A stretch of 64,000 bases of DNA from Xestospongia bergquistia (lineage: Eukaryota > Porifera > Demospongiae > Haplosclerida > Petrosiidae), in contig OZ014416.1 of the NCBI GenBank assembly GCA_963965975.1, positions 2,418,001 to 2,482,000 of the forward strand, written 5' to 3'. The position numbers were made by a program, and so were the translations under genes. Below, piece by piece: positions 21,750-32,588 of this stretch. Within the stretch, counting starts at the first letter, position 1; each line of letters begins with the position of its first letter. Below the pieces are notes generated by a model. It was not told the DNA's origin and did no database searches. It worked only from the letters and a program-made list of their open reading frames with translations.

Positions 21750-21812
21750 TGAACATGTATATCCACTAACTGGTGAAATTATTGGTGTAATTTATCCTTG
21801 TAAATGATAAAA
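21750..21812 (+). pseudogene. LITAF-like C-terminal relic on the plus strand
   Basis: On the plus strand this reads VEHVYPLTGEIIGVIYPCK-stop, the signature end of the local LITAF-like family (compare DIEHIHPITGEVIGVYYRS in the gene at 23044). No membrane-segment exon precedes it; a family-2 MITE lies directly upstream. A related, more damaged copy is at 25535-25590. Confidence 0.7.
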
Positions 21813-22185
21813 ATTTGAGTGATAATATATATTTTTAAAAGGACTATGTCAGGTTTACTGTTAGTCTTGCAATGACGTTTCAAAGAGTCTCCTGTAATTA
21901 AAGAAGGGAATAAAACTGTTTACTACCAGTGACTGATACCCAGACAGGGGTGTATGAAATCCTGGCCCCTCCCTATTTATAAAGGAAGGGCCTGACAAAG
22001 GTTTGTACTTACACAAATACCATTACAAGAACAACAAATCATCAGCCAATGTACATAATAAAAAGAAATGTAGGTAAACTTATGACCCACAGATAGTCCT
22101 ATTACTATTTTAAATAAAAGATACAATATTTTATCAATTAGGTTATAGTAACAAGTTCTTTTATCATAGTTTCTATATACATTTG

Positions 22186-22342
22186 TACAATCTGGATGGA
22201 CATGTTCAATATCCTTTGCAGCATTAAGACAAAGCGGAATCAGTCCAAGACAACATAGACCACATTCCATTATGAAGAAATAGATAACACCAACTAGAAT
22301 CCAGGTCAGGAGTCCTTACCTATAATGTAACACAGTCATGTT
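22186..22342 (-). pseudogene. LITAF-like pseudogene (domain exon only)
   Basis: The last exon of the single-domain family is recognisable: NMTVLHYR, then an in-frame TAA, then GLLTWILVGVIYFF, CGLCCLGLIPLCLNAAKDIE and HVHP. After HVHP about two dozen bases coding the end of the signature (VTGQVVGV) are missing and the frame is lost. The stop sits where intact copies have TCA (Arg-Ser-Gly to Arg-stop-Gly) and makes AGGTAAGG, a donor-like sequence. No matching first or Pro/Gln-rich exon was found upstream. Its flanks (about 21880-22186 and 22343-22780) match those of the intact copies, so it arose by segmental duplication. Confidence 0.85.
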
Positions 22343-23043
22343 CTGAGCATGTGAGAAAGAGAGCCGATAAAGTTTATGAACATTACAAAATAGACAAGTT
22401 CATGTGCATTGTAGGAACCCCTTGGTTACAACAAATAGTATTACTAGGCACACTCAGGTTAAAAAAACATTTACATATATTAGAGATGTACATTACATGT
22501 TATACATTGTTTGCTTCCAGATCTTGTATAGTTAGTAATCAAACTGTGGTGCCAAAATGTGCTAAAGAAGTGTCTCAAATGTCAAAACTCCATCAACCAA
22601 CCAAAAAACCTGAAAGATATTCTTTATATGTTGTTTCTGTGTGGCTTGGAGTTTAGACTGGAGATTTATTATTTATAACATGATCATTAATAGGTGTGGT
22701 GTTGTGCTTATTGAGTACAGTCTACAGTCTTGTTAGTTATATTTTAGTTGTCCATGACATTTAAATATAGTAATTGGCAATAATATAGGTTTATATAATA
22801 GAACTATAATGAAACTTATGTTTACTTGGTATTACTAGAAATAAAATTTGGAGGCGTGACCAGGGACTTAAACCATACCCTAGCTCAATTGAAGTTTCCC
22901 CACAATTAATTTATTTTGTAATATAAAATAATACAGAATGCAGTCTACAGACAAACACACTTATTCAAAAACTGACATTAAATTTTTGTATAAAAAAGAT
23001 ATTCAAATTACTAAGTCAACAGAAAGTTAGTGCATAGTTTCAC

Positions 23044-24239
23044 TCATATGGCAGCATGATAGCGATGACCGTAACCATAGTGACCATGACCATAATAACG
23101 ATCATCATAGAAATTAACCCTTGATCGATAATACACTCCAATCACTTCACCAGTAATTGGATGGATGTGTTCAATATCCATACAACATCTAGCACAAAGG
23201 GCAAGGAAACCAAGAGGACATAGGAGCAACCAACAAACAGACCAATAAATAATGCATAGCCAGGCTATATTTGCACCACCAACACGTCTTCTCAGAATAG
23301 TAGTATTCTGTGAAATAATGAATGAATGGACATATAAGTGGATTTGATGGGTGGATTATGATGGATGGATGGATGGATAAATGTACTTACTCCATCAGGC
23401 AACAAAACTGGCCGATCCCTGAATGCAATCTGTTGTGGAATAGGTTGTTCAGTAATTGTATCATTACTAGATTGTCCAGGTTCAGCTCCTTTTGGATAAC
23501 GATAGAAGTGATAAAAGCTGGGAGCATCTTGATAACCACGTCTAAAGACACCAACGGTATTTCCAGTTGCAGGATCAATGTGTTCTGCATCTTGGATCTT
23601 TTTACAGGTCATGCAAAGAGGGAGTAAAGCAAGAAAGAAAAGTCCAAATGGCAGAAGTGCAACGAAAAGTAATGTCATTATTACTCTAGCAAATTCTCCA
23701 TTAACAAAGCGCACCTCTGTGTACGTCTAAAAAAAGCTTCAAAGATCATGTCTGGTAATCCATACTTCAATCTCTTACCCCATCTCCTAATTTTACAGGT
23801 TCTTCTCGGAAGATCATCATAGGGGTATACCCATTGGGAGGAACAAACATTCCAGCTGGAGTCATTGTTCCAGTTTGAGGGAGAATCTGTGTTCCTGATC
23901 TGATGCCAGTCGTTGGCTGATAAGTGATAGGGGGTGCTGGGTAGGGGTAATTGTACTGGAAGGTTCCATAAGGCTATATGTATATATGAAAAGATTCATT
24001 CATTATGTGACAATGTATGTATGTTACCGCAGGAGGAGGAGGAGTTCTTCCAGTACATTCTTTTGAGTTGTTTTCATTAACTACTTGACCATAAGGTGGT
24101 GGAGCAGCTTGTGTAGAAGCTGAAGGATTTTTAAATACTACATGACCCAAAGTGAAGATAAATTTATTGTGTTACATGTGTTTAACTGTTATATACAAGA
24201 CAATAAACTAGTTCTCATACCTTCATTTTGTCCTGACAT
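23044..24239 (-). CDS. Two-domain LITAF-like membrane protein lacking the zinc cysteines
   Basis: Five exons: 24239-24221, 24137-24028, 23973-23779, 23726-23391, 23307-23044; they join in frame for 307 residues. The N-terminus is proline-rich with a PPPY motif (AAPPPYGQ), the kind that binds WW-domain ubiquitin ligases in LITAF. Domain 1 runs from TYTEVRFVNGEFARV through a hydrophobic hairpin to DAEHIDPATGNTVGVFRRG. Domain 2 runs from NTTILRRRVGG through ALCARCCMDIEHIHPITGE to GVYYRSR, followed by a Tyr/His/Gly tail. LITAF has CPxC at both ends of its hydrophobic segment; here the positions are occupied by Asp/His and Thr (HIDPATG, HIHPITG), and the N-terminal CxxC is absent too. LITAF proteins are monotopic late-endosome/lysosome adaptors; whether this relative folds without zinc is unknown. 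Confidence 0.82.
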
Positions 24240-26189
24240 AACAGCAACAATACAAGTAGTTTGATATCTAAGTAGTTCTCTATTTACTAGATTAAATCCC
24301 TTTATCTCTGAAACTAAAAGTCAATTTCAATAGTAATAGATTCATCCTGTGTTTGCCTGATTTATAACCACTGTAACTGTTATATCTTTATCATGTGACC
24401 ACTTAATGACTCACATGACACAATCATAACGGTCATATGAAAATATAGGAAATGATGCAATGAATGATTATAATAACTGTCCCGCGCGTGAATATTAGTT
24501 GTAAAAGGATATGACTATGAATTTTAAATAGGTTGATAATGGGAGCTGACTAAGTAGGATACTTCTTCAGTCTTTGAGAGGATACTCCATTGTACTAAAT
24601 TGGAGAATTTAGTTTTAAGGTTTAGGGAATAGATATTCATTAATGATATAACCTCAATACTTCCAGAACCTACCAACCTGAACTGTGTATATATCATTTT
24701 TGTAAGCAATACCTTTGGCCATCCCCATTACCTATAGCTACTAGTCAACTCCAATACATACTAATAATGATGATATTACTGTTTATTATAATAAAAACAG
24801 TACTCTGTTGTATATGTGGTGATAGCAACAACCATTGGCTCAGTAACACTATATAAAATGCACCTCAAGGGATCTAAGAATATTCCTGGGGGTATCTGGC
24901 AAGAAAAAGTGAGTTATCCCTCTCAAATTTAAAATTGGACTGCATAATTACATGATAATGTCTACACAGTAGGACTAGATATGGTAAGTTGTCAGAGAAA
25001 CAATAAAAATAATAATAAATATTATAATAGCAGATATAGCCAAAACAACCAATTATCTAGAGCCAAACAAGTGTAGGGAGGTCTGTTAGCATATCATTAT
25101 TATTTACTAGCTTTACTTCACTAGTCAAACAATTAGGTAACATGTAGTAGCAGTAGATTACAAATCTAATTAGAGATTTGTAATCTACTACTACTACATT
25201 ATATTGTGTCAATCAATTCTATTAACATGTTTAAACTTCTGGTCTTGTAAATGTCTGTTTGTTTATACCTCCTTCCCTTAGAATTAAACAGAATTACACT
25301 ATAAAAATGGCAATTATATATATATTTTATCTATTGACATATTATATTGCATAACAGGTTAGGTTTTCTCTAAGATGCAGGTAGAGAGACTAGAGACAGA
25401 GAAGATCAAGCTATGAGTTCTCAATGACAACCACTTGGTCATGTGATAGTCATGCCACTGTCATGGTATGACAATAAATTGTTTTTAAATACAAACCATT
25501 ATCTTTGATGTTTCTTGATATCTTAATTAAAGGTGTTGAACACGTACATCCAGTAACTGTGAAATTATTCATTTATTTTATCCTTGTAAATGATAAAAAT
25601 TTGAGTGATTTTCAAAGGGACACTGTCAGGTTTACTATTAAGACTTGCGATGACATTTCAAAGAGGTGAGACATCTGGTTTTAAATCAGCTGTCTAATAA
25701 TATTGCCATATAAACATTATAGTCAGCTATAAAAGTATCAGTGTTGCAGAGGACTCAGTGTAGGTAGTAGCTGTACTATGTCTGGTGTTAAGTACATTGA
25801 ACAGATGATTAATAATCAACTGTTTAAAATAAAACTGTCTTTCATTTAAACATTAGAAGAAACTAGCTAGTGCAATTGGCTCTAATAAAGGTTTCTCAAT
25901 GCCAGGCTTTGTGAAGTATTAAGTCTCCTTTAAAGAAGGGAATGCTCACTACATGTAGCTTAGACAGAAATCCTAGAACCTCCCTACTTAGAAAGGCGGG
26001 GCCTGGCTAAATAATTTGTTGTACTTATGCAAATATTACAAAAAAAACAAATCATCAGCTAACATACATAATATATAATTGTTAAAAGAAGTATAGGTAA
26101 ACTTATGACCCACAGATAATCCTATGACTTTTAACAAAAAGAAAAATATTTTATCAATTAGGTATGGTATAAGTTTGTATGTCATAGTT
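24240..26189. other. Intergenic spacer with duplicated relics
   Basis: It holds the sequence at 25370-25500 shared with 15835-15985, a damaged LITAF-like relic (VEHVHPVT on the plus strand at about 25535-25560), a long hairpin at 25144, and from 25890 the 3' flank shared by all single-domain copies (paired with 21900, 29820 and 32390). No intact gene seen. Confidence 0.6.
25144..25197. repeat. Long perfect hairpin
   Basis: GTAGTAGCAGTAGATTACAA plus ATCT is followed after AATT by its reverse complement AGATTTGTAATCTACTACTA. The stem is about 24 bp with one mismatch. It is not attached to a recognised gene. Confidence 0.8.
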
Positions 26190-27691
26190 CTATATACGTT
26201 TGTACACACCCACAACCTGTCCAGTTACAGGATGGACATGTTCAATATCCTTTGCAGCATCAAGACAAAATGGAATCAGTCCAAGACAACATAGACCACA
26301 TTCCAAGGTGAAGAAACAAATAACTCCAACTAGAATCCAGGTTAGGATTCCTGATCTATAGCGTAACACAGTCATGTTCTGAGCATGTGAGAAAGAAAGA
26401 GAGCCGATAAAGTTTATAAACACTACAACATAAAGAAGTTCATGTGACTTATAAGAACCGCTGATTAAAATAAATGGTCTTATTAGGAACCCCCAGGTTA
26501 ACAAAATACACTTAAACGTGTACATTACATGTTATATATTGTACATTACATGTTATATATTGTACATTACATGTTATATATTGTACATTACATGTTATAT
26601 ATTGTACATTATATGTTATACATTGTTTATTTGTATAGTAATCAAACTATGGTGTCAAAATGTGCTAAAGAAGTATCTCAAATGTCAAAACTCCATCAAT
26701 CAACCAACAAAACCTGAAAGCCATTCTTTATATCTTGTATCTGTTATTTGTAACATGGTCATTAATAAGTATCGTGACATGCTTATGAATTTCAGTGACT
26801 ACAGTCTTATTAGTTGTATTTTAGTTGTCTATGGCATTTTAATTGGCATAAATATAGGCTTAAAAACCATGATTAATGATCTGGTGTTTACTTTCAGAAA
26901 TCTTCATAAATAGTCCAAGATAGGCTAAGACATTTAAAATCATCAACTTTAATTTGGAAACTTTTAACACAAATCTTCATATTTCATTTCTTTATTTTCT
27001 TCTACCAAATAGTAGTTTATTTTGAACTATGACATTGTTTCCCTGGTCTGTGTTCATTTTCTGTGTTGCATTGTGATAGCATGCTTGGAAATACATGACA
27101 TGATAAACTTTATAATTATGTGAAGGAGGTGCAGTCATTTAAAATGTTCTACCAGCATAACAAATAGAAAAACAGAAGCAGTGAGGGTTAATTACAGTGA
27201 TTAAGGGGTTAATAAACACATCAAAGTATTTGTACTCACTCCGTCAGGAAGTTGCACTGGAATTTGACCAAAGACCTGTGCAGCAGGCTGTTGGACAACT
27301 ACAGTTGTTGCAGTAGCAGACTGTTGAGTAGGAGGAGGGTAGTCCTGTTTGAGAGGAGGATAGGCCTCTTGAGGAGGAAAATAGCCCTGCTGGGGAGGGG
27401 GATAGCCTTGTTGAGGAGGAGGGTAGCCTTGTTGAGGAGGAGGGTAGCCTTGTTGGGGAGGATAGCCCTGTTGTGGAGGAAGATAGCCACCTGGATAGTT
27501 CTATAGTGAGTAGTTAAGTTAGTTATCCAAATACACACACTATTTTAAAATATCAGCAAAAGTACTTAATAAAACATACAGTTTATATTCTATAATTTAG
27601 AAGGTTGACTATCAAAATTATAAACAGAGACTTATATTTTTGACTGGTATTATAAACTTACTGGATTATAAGGAGGTGGGGCATCTGCCAT
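26190..27691 (-). CDS. Single-domain LITAF-like protein, copy with longest Pro/Gln repeat
   Basis: Three exons, 27691-27662, 27500-27240 and 26378-26190, give 159 residues. Exon 1 codes MADAPPPYNP with a PPPY motif. Exon 2 codes repeated GYPPPQQ units (about seven, some degenerate), then ATTVVVQQPAAQVFGQIPVQ and LPDG. Exon 3 codes the domain: NMTVLRYRSGILTWILVGVI, CGLCCLGLIPFCLDAAKDIE, HVHPVTGQVVGVYKRI. Matching LITAF's T-W...GCC.IPFC.D...D..H.CPNC...LG.YKRL shows the family, but the four zinc cysteines are replaced (HVHPVT for HYCPNC; LPDG at the N-terminal CxxC). It is likely a membrane-inserted endosomal adaptor by analogy with LITAF. The intron before exon 3 contains a 21-bp tandem repeat at 26521. 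Confidence 0.85.
26521..26625. repeat. 21-bp tandem repeat, five copies
   Basis: The unit TACATTACATGTTATATATTG occurs about five times in the last intron of the LITAF-like gene. The same site in the pseudogene copy (near 22489) has a single unit, so the expansion is copy-specific. Overlapping open frames are artefacts. Confidence 0.88.
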
Positions 27692-27961
27692 TATTACTAG
27701 CTATGAATAAAATAATCTACATAATTAAGAAAGATTATAAATAAGCAAAAGTTAATAAGAATATATAATTGATTGTTTAAATGTGCTAATATTGTTATGT
27801 ACTAGTTAAGATTGGAATGGTTGAATTGTTAGTAAGTTTAGTTCAAAGCATCATCATTCATATTGACAGGTTATAGTAGTGCAAATAAGATTTATTACTA
27901 GCTATACAATATATTAATATATGTTATAAATTACATATTATTGCTTGTTATATATAATATA

Positions 27962-27975
27962 TACTATATATCCTG

Positions 27976-28016
<41 letters not shown>
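27962..28016. repeat. (ATT)n microsatellite
   Basis: About fourteen ATT units next to the family-2 MITE at 28021. Confidence 0.85.
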
Positions 28017-28018
<2 letters not shown>

Positions 28019-28020
28019 TA

Positions 28021-28218
28021 TATTTGACCTGATTTGCAATAAGGGACCACTTCTATGAAACCTTTTGTGACCTGATTTGTGAAAAAGGACCACTATTAAA
28101 AAACGGTTTTGTATATATACAGTTACTATATATACTTTTTTTTTGAGATTTTTTAATAATGTTTTTTTTAACAAATCAGGTGATGAATATTTTGACAGAA
28201 GTGGTCCCTTTTTGCATA
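28021..28218. mobile_element. MITE-like inverted-repeat element, family 2 (second copy)
   Basis: Ends TTGACCTGATTTGCAATAAG and, reversed, TTGACAGAAGTGGTCCCTTT with TTGCA match the copy at 21485. Internal sequence is shorter and diverged. It is followed by CA and TA microsatellites. Confidence 0.8.
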
Positions 28219-28225
28219 TATACAT

Positions 28226-28262
<37 letters not shown>

Positions 28263-28275
28263 CACATACATACAT
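28218..28275. repeat. CA/TA dinucleotide and CATA tract
   Basis: Simple repeats filling the gap between two inverted-repeat elements. Confidence 0.85.
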
Positions 28276-28276
28276 A

Positions 28277-28692
28277 CTAGTCTCATATCCAGGCTTTCGT
28301 GATAGAAAAGAAAGCCTGGTAACTACTGTTTGCGCATGCATTTAATTTCCACAGATTTCTTGGAAAATAGTATACTCTAGGAATCCTCCATTAACTATGA
28401 CGTCCTTGTAGTACAGTTATTCGTGAACCCCAATTGTTTTGCATCCCAACAGCACTGAACAAGTTTGTTTTTCTTTTGGCTCACACTAAATCTCTGCACA
28501 ACCGACAAACCTGACTAGCCATGCTTAAACTTGTATAGTGAATAGAATGTCATCAATATAAACCCAGCCCATCAATTCATCATTTAATTTAAAGTGTGTA
28601 ATTATGATGTCAACATTTTCAATAATTACGCGCATGTGCAAGCAGTAGTTACCAGGCTTTCTTTTCTATCGTGAAAGCCTGGGTACAAGGCT
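28277..28692. mobile_element. MITE-like element, family 3, with palindromic termini
   Basis: Inverted ends of more than 50 bases: left CCAGGCTTTCGTGATAGAAA then AGAAAGCCTGGTAACTACTG; right is the reverse complement with few changes (CAGTAGTTACCAGGCTTTCT ... GTGAAAGCCTGG). Each end is itself a hairpin (CCAGGCTTTC/GAAAGCCTGG). The element is about 415 bases with no coding capacity, followed by a CATA tract to about 28775. Confidence 0.88.
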
Positions 28693-28778
28693 AACATACA
28701 TACATACATACATGCATACATACATACATACATACATACATACATACATACATACACATATACATACATACATACAAC
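28690..28778. repeat. (CATA)n microsatellite
   Basis: About twenty CATA units directly after the family-3 element. Confidence 0.88.
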
Positions 28779-28789
28779 ATGACGAGCTC

Positions 28790-29815
28790 TATAGAGTAAT
28801 GCTATAAATGGTCACAAAAGCTGTTACTATAAATAGATGGGAATTTATTGCACTTAAGTACACAATTGTTATAACCACAATAAACAAGACATTGTAAACA
28901 TTCTCTTAAATCATCAAACATTTGAACAGGCAGACTTAGAGAGCATCTAACTTATTATAATTATTACAATATATTCATAAATTATATGTCCTGTTTAATA
29001 CTCACATTATCATCATAAATGACACACAGATGGATTTATCACTCTGTTGTGATGTTGTAATCACCTATATAACACAGTCTCAAGACTAGATGTTCTACAA
29101 GGGGAGGAAACGTCTTGGCAACTTGCATTCAATCTTGGGAAACTAGAAATATTATTATACTCTCAAGTCACATGACTTTCATTCTGTGGCTTCGTTTTAG
29201 ATATGGTTACTAGCAACTTAAAGTGAAGCTTTAACTTATTATTTTTCTCTTTGTCAACATAAGATCAAAACTTAAGCCAGATTCTTTTGAAATGAATAGA
29301 ATATAGCGTAAACTATGAATATCTTTCTGTTTCATGTGCTCAACAACAATAAAATGAAGTGTGACCACCATCTGTCATATCATTTTCATTGGTCTACCTT
29401 TAATCCTGGTAGAACCCCGGGCTCAATGACGTTTGTCTAGATATTCCCTTCCATTACAGAATGCCTGGCCTTTAGACTACATAACACAATAACTGTTTAT
29501 TACAACTTAAGAGAACAGGGAAGCCAAATATATAAGCTCCCAAACTTTATCAAAGCACTACAACAGCATATATAATTTGGTTAGAATTTAGACTTGTTAC
29601 ACAGAGATGACAAGTGTCTATGATTACATTACTATTATTTTCTAAACAATTAATTTTGCTGTGATATTGCCGCTTTAATATCGCATAGTTTACGAAAAGT
29701 TAAGTCATACAGTCTATCGTTTACAAAGATGAATTACTTGATAATGGCAAGATGGAAAGATCTGAGATGTAATATTTCTCTCTCTGACGTGAGTTTCTTC
29801 CTCTTTACACTCGCA
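28790..29815. other. Duplicated 5' flank of a LITAF-like unit
   Basis: No gene recognised. Parts of this stretch (for example GACACACAGATGGATTTATC and AACACAGTCTCAAGAC) recur at 31900-32170 and 35620-35880, so it belongs to the repeating unit of the LITAF-like cluster. Confidence 0.55.
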
Positions 29816-30015
29816 CCAACATAACTGTAACTCCTCCCTTATTTAGAAAGGAGGGGCCTGACTATTTGCTCTATACTTGTCATTCATAAACAAATTATCA
29901 GCCAATATATAAAGATTAGTTAAAAAAATATAAATGCATTCAGATAGTCTTATTACTTTTTAATAAAAAATATAATAATTATATCAATTAGTAATAATCT
30001 CTTTTATCATAATTT

Positions 30016-30220
30016 CTATATACGTTTGTAAACACCCACAACCTGTCCAGTTACAGGATGGACATGTTCAATATCTTTTGCAGCATCAAGACAGAGTGGA
30101 ATCAGTCCAATACAACATAGACCACATTCCAAGGTGACCAAACAAATAATTCCAACTAGAATCCAGGTCAGGAGTCCTGACCTATAACGTAACACTGTCA
30201 AATTCTGCGTGTACATGAGA

Positions 30221-30252
<32 letters not shown>

Positions 30253-30998
30253 CAGAGAGAGATAGAGACAGAGAGACAGAGACAGAGACAGAGTATGATA
30301 AAATTCATGTACTTAACAATAACCTACGTTTTCCTATCTTAATAGAAATCTCTTAGTTAAAATAAATACACATAACTACATATACAACTATTTACTTTCA
30401 TAAGTAGCTAGATGAGTAGGCTAAGCTCATGCTTGCAAATATATGACATGATAAACCCTAACTTTGACAAAATTTTGTGCATACATTTTCAGAACATAAA
30501 CATTGAGTTGTAGCCATTTAAAATGCTGTCAGGATAACAAATAGACAAACAAACTAAGTATTGTCACCTTACCAACACAGAGGCAGTGAAGGTTAATTAC
30601 AATGATTAAAGGATTAATAGATATATGAAAGTATTTGTACTCACTCCGTCAGGAAGTTGCACTGGAGTTTGACCAAAGACCTGTGGTGCAGCAGGCTGTT
30701 CGAAAACTACAGTTGTTGTAGTAGCAGACTGTTGAGCAGGAGGAGGGTAGTCTTGTTTGAGAGGAGGATAGCCTTGTTGAGGGGGAGGATAGCCACCTGG
30801 ATAGTTCTATAGTGAATAGTTAAGTTAGTTATCCAAATACACACACTATATTAAAATATCAGCAAAAGTACTTAATAAAACATACAGTTTGTATTCTATA
30901 ATTTAGAAGGTTGACTATCAAAATTATAAACAGAGACTTATATTTTTGACTGGTATTTATAAACTTACTGGATCATAGGGAGGTGGGACATCTGCCAT
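30016..30998 (-). CDS. Single-domain LITAF-like protein, short Pro/Gln-repeat copy
   Basis: Exons 30998-30969, 30806-30645 and 30204-30016 give 126 residues. Exon 1: MADVPPPYDP (PPPY motif). Exon 2: NYPGGYPPPQQGYPPLKQDY then PPPAQQSATTTTVV and LPDG; only two or three repeat units remain. Exon 3: NLTVLRYRSGLLTWILVGII, CGLCCIGLIPLCLDAAKDIE, HVHPVTGQVVGVYKRI. The zinc cysteines are absent, as in its neighbours. The acceptor of exon 3 lies next to a GA-rich tract on the plus strand, that is a TC-rich pyrimidine tract on the coding strand. Confidence 0.85.
30216..30294. repeat. (GA)n/(GACA)n tract acting as minus-strand polypyrimidine tract
   Basis: GAGAGAGA and GACAGAGA units start about ten bases from the acceptor CGCAG|AATTTGACA of the LITAF-like domain exon at 30204. 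On the coding strand this is an unusually long pyrimidine-rich run. Confidence 0.85.
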
Positions 30999-30999
30999 T

Positions 31000-32380
31000 A
31001 TTACTAGCTATAAATAGATTGATCTACGTAATTAAGAAAGATCATAAACAAGCAAAAGTTAACAGGAATACATAATTGATTGTTTAAAATGTGCTAATAA
31101 TGTTATGGGCAAGTGAAGATTGGACTGATAATAGATTTTTCCATCTGGGACACATAGCATGTTAAAGGCAATCATTTTTGACTATGTGTTAAGTATGAAA
31201 TGGGTTTGTATTTCATTGTTTTAATATATTGTTGGATGTGACTATTGAGAAGAATGAATAAAATTAAACCACATTCTTTAACCATTGTCATATATAGCAA
31301 CAAATGATTTTTATATACTCTAACTGCAAGCAGTATAATGATAATTATGACTTCTTGCTAGCTTGCTCTTTTTTACTTCTAGTATTCTATAGGTACTAGT
31401 CTTCTACTGACACTGCTATTAATATTGCAGCTCTAGTTAATGTTTCATTGTGAAGTCAGTAGTTTCTAAAACAATTATTTTTCAATTATAGCATTATAGT
31501 CTTGTTTGATTTGTTAGTAAGTTTTGTTTAAAGCATCATCGTTCATACCGACCGTTATAATAGTTGTACAAATGAGAATATTTATTGATTGCTGTAAATA
31601 GTTAAATTTGCCATTATTTCTTTAATTAGCTAAAAATAATAGCAAATGAACACATTCCAGTTAGACATTGATCTTGTTATAAACTACAACTATTATATGA
31701 TTGCATTGACTTTTGTTCCTAAGCAACATAAACAGCTTTGTCATGTTATGAGATAATGATATGGGACTTTACCAATGCATGATGAAGTGAATATTTTGCA
31801 AGAAATATCTAAACCTTAATTGGGTTTGTTAAATATCTCACTTCATATTCCATGCATATTACACCATACTATATAGCATATCCATATATGGATGTGATGA
31901 TGCTATAAATGGACACAAACATTGTTACTATAAATAGATGGGCACTTCTATTGAATAAACATAGCATCGCAAACATCCTCACAAAGCAAAAAATGACATA
32001 TAGTTGATCAGGCACTCCTTTGTTTAAGACAATATTACATAAGACGTCCTGTATAATGCTCATATCATCATAATAGTTGACAAACTTACTGCTGAGAACA
32101 GGCAAGCCAGATATATAAACTCTCAAACTTTATCAAAGTACTACAGCATAATTTAGTTAGAATTTAGGCTTGCTACATAGATAATATAAGTTTCTATGAA
32201 CGAAGAGCTATTTTCTAAACAACTCGTCATTGTTTCGATTTTGCCGCTGTCATATACGTGTAATTTACAAAGATAACTTACTTAGTAATAGGAAGATAGA
32301 AATATCTGAGACTTAATGTTTCTGTCCCTGAAATTAGATTTCTATTTTCTTTAGACTGAACACATCAACTGCTGTGAATG
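31000..32380. other. Intergenic spacer of the LITAF-like cluster
   Basis: No intact gene seen. 31860-32170 matches the flank around 28790-29600 and 35400-35880. A hairpin-like TATATAGCATATCCATATATGG lies at about 31870. Confidence 0.5.
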
Positions 32381-32588
32381 CGATCCCTATTAGAACCCGA
32401 GAGGAGGGGCCTAACTAAATTCATTTGCCAGGTAGCATCATCATCAACCAACGTGACCAAACATAAAATGTTAAGAAAGAAATGCAGATACATTTGAGAT
32501 CTGCTGATAGTCCTACTACTTTTTTTTAACATTAAAAGAAAAATATTTATCAATTAGGTGTGATAAAAGTTTGTATATCATAGTTTCT

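Noticed and set aside
26518..26913. Open frames of YITCYILYI type
   Set aside because: Translation of a 21-bp tandem repeat in an intron.
27252..27538. Arg/Leu-rich open frames on both strands over the Pro/Gln repeat exon
   Set aside because: Shadow frames of the GYPPPQQ-coding exon; the real frame is fixed by its splice sites and by the paralogues.
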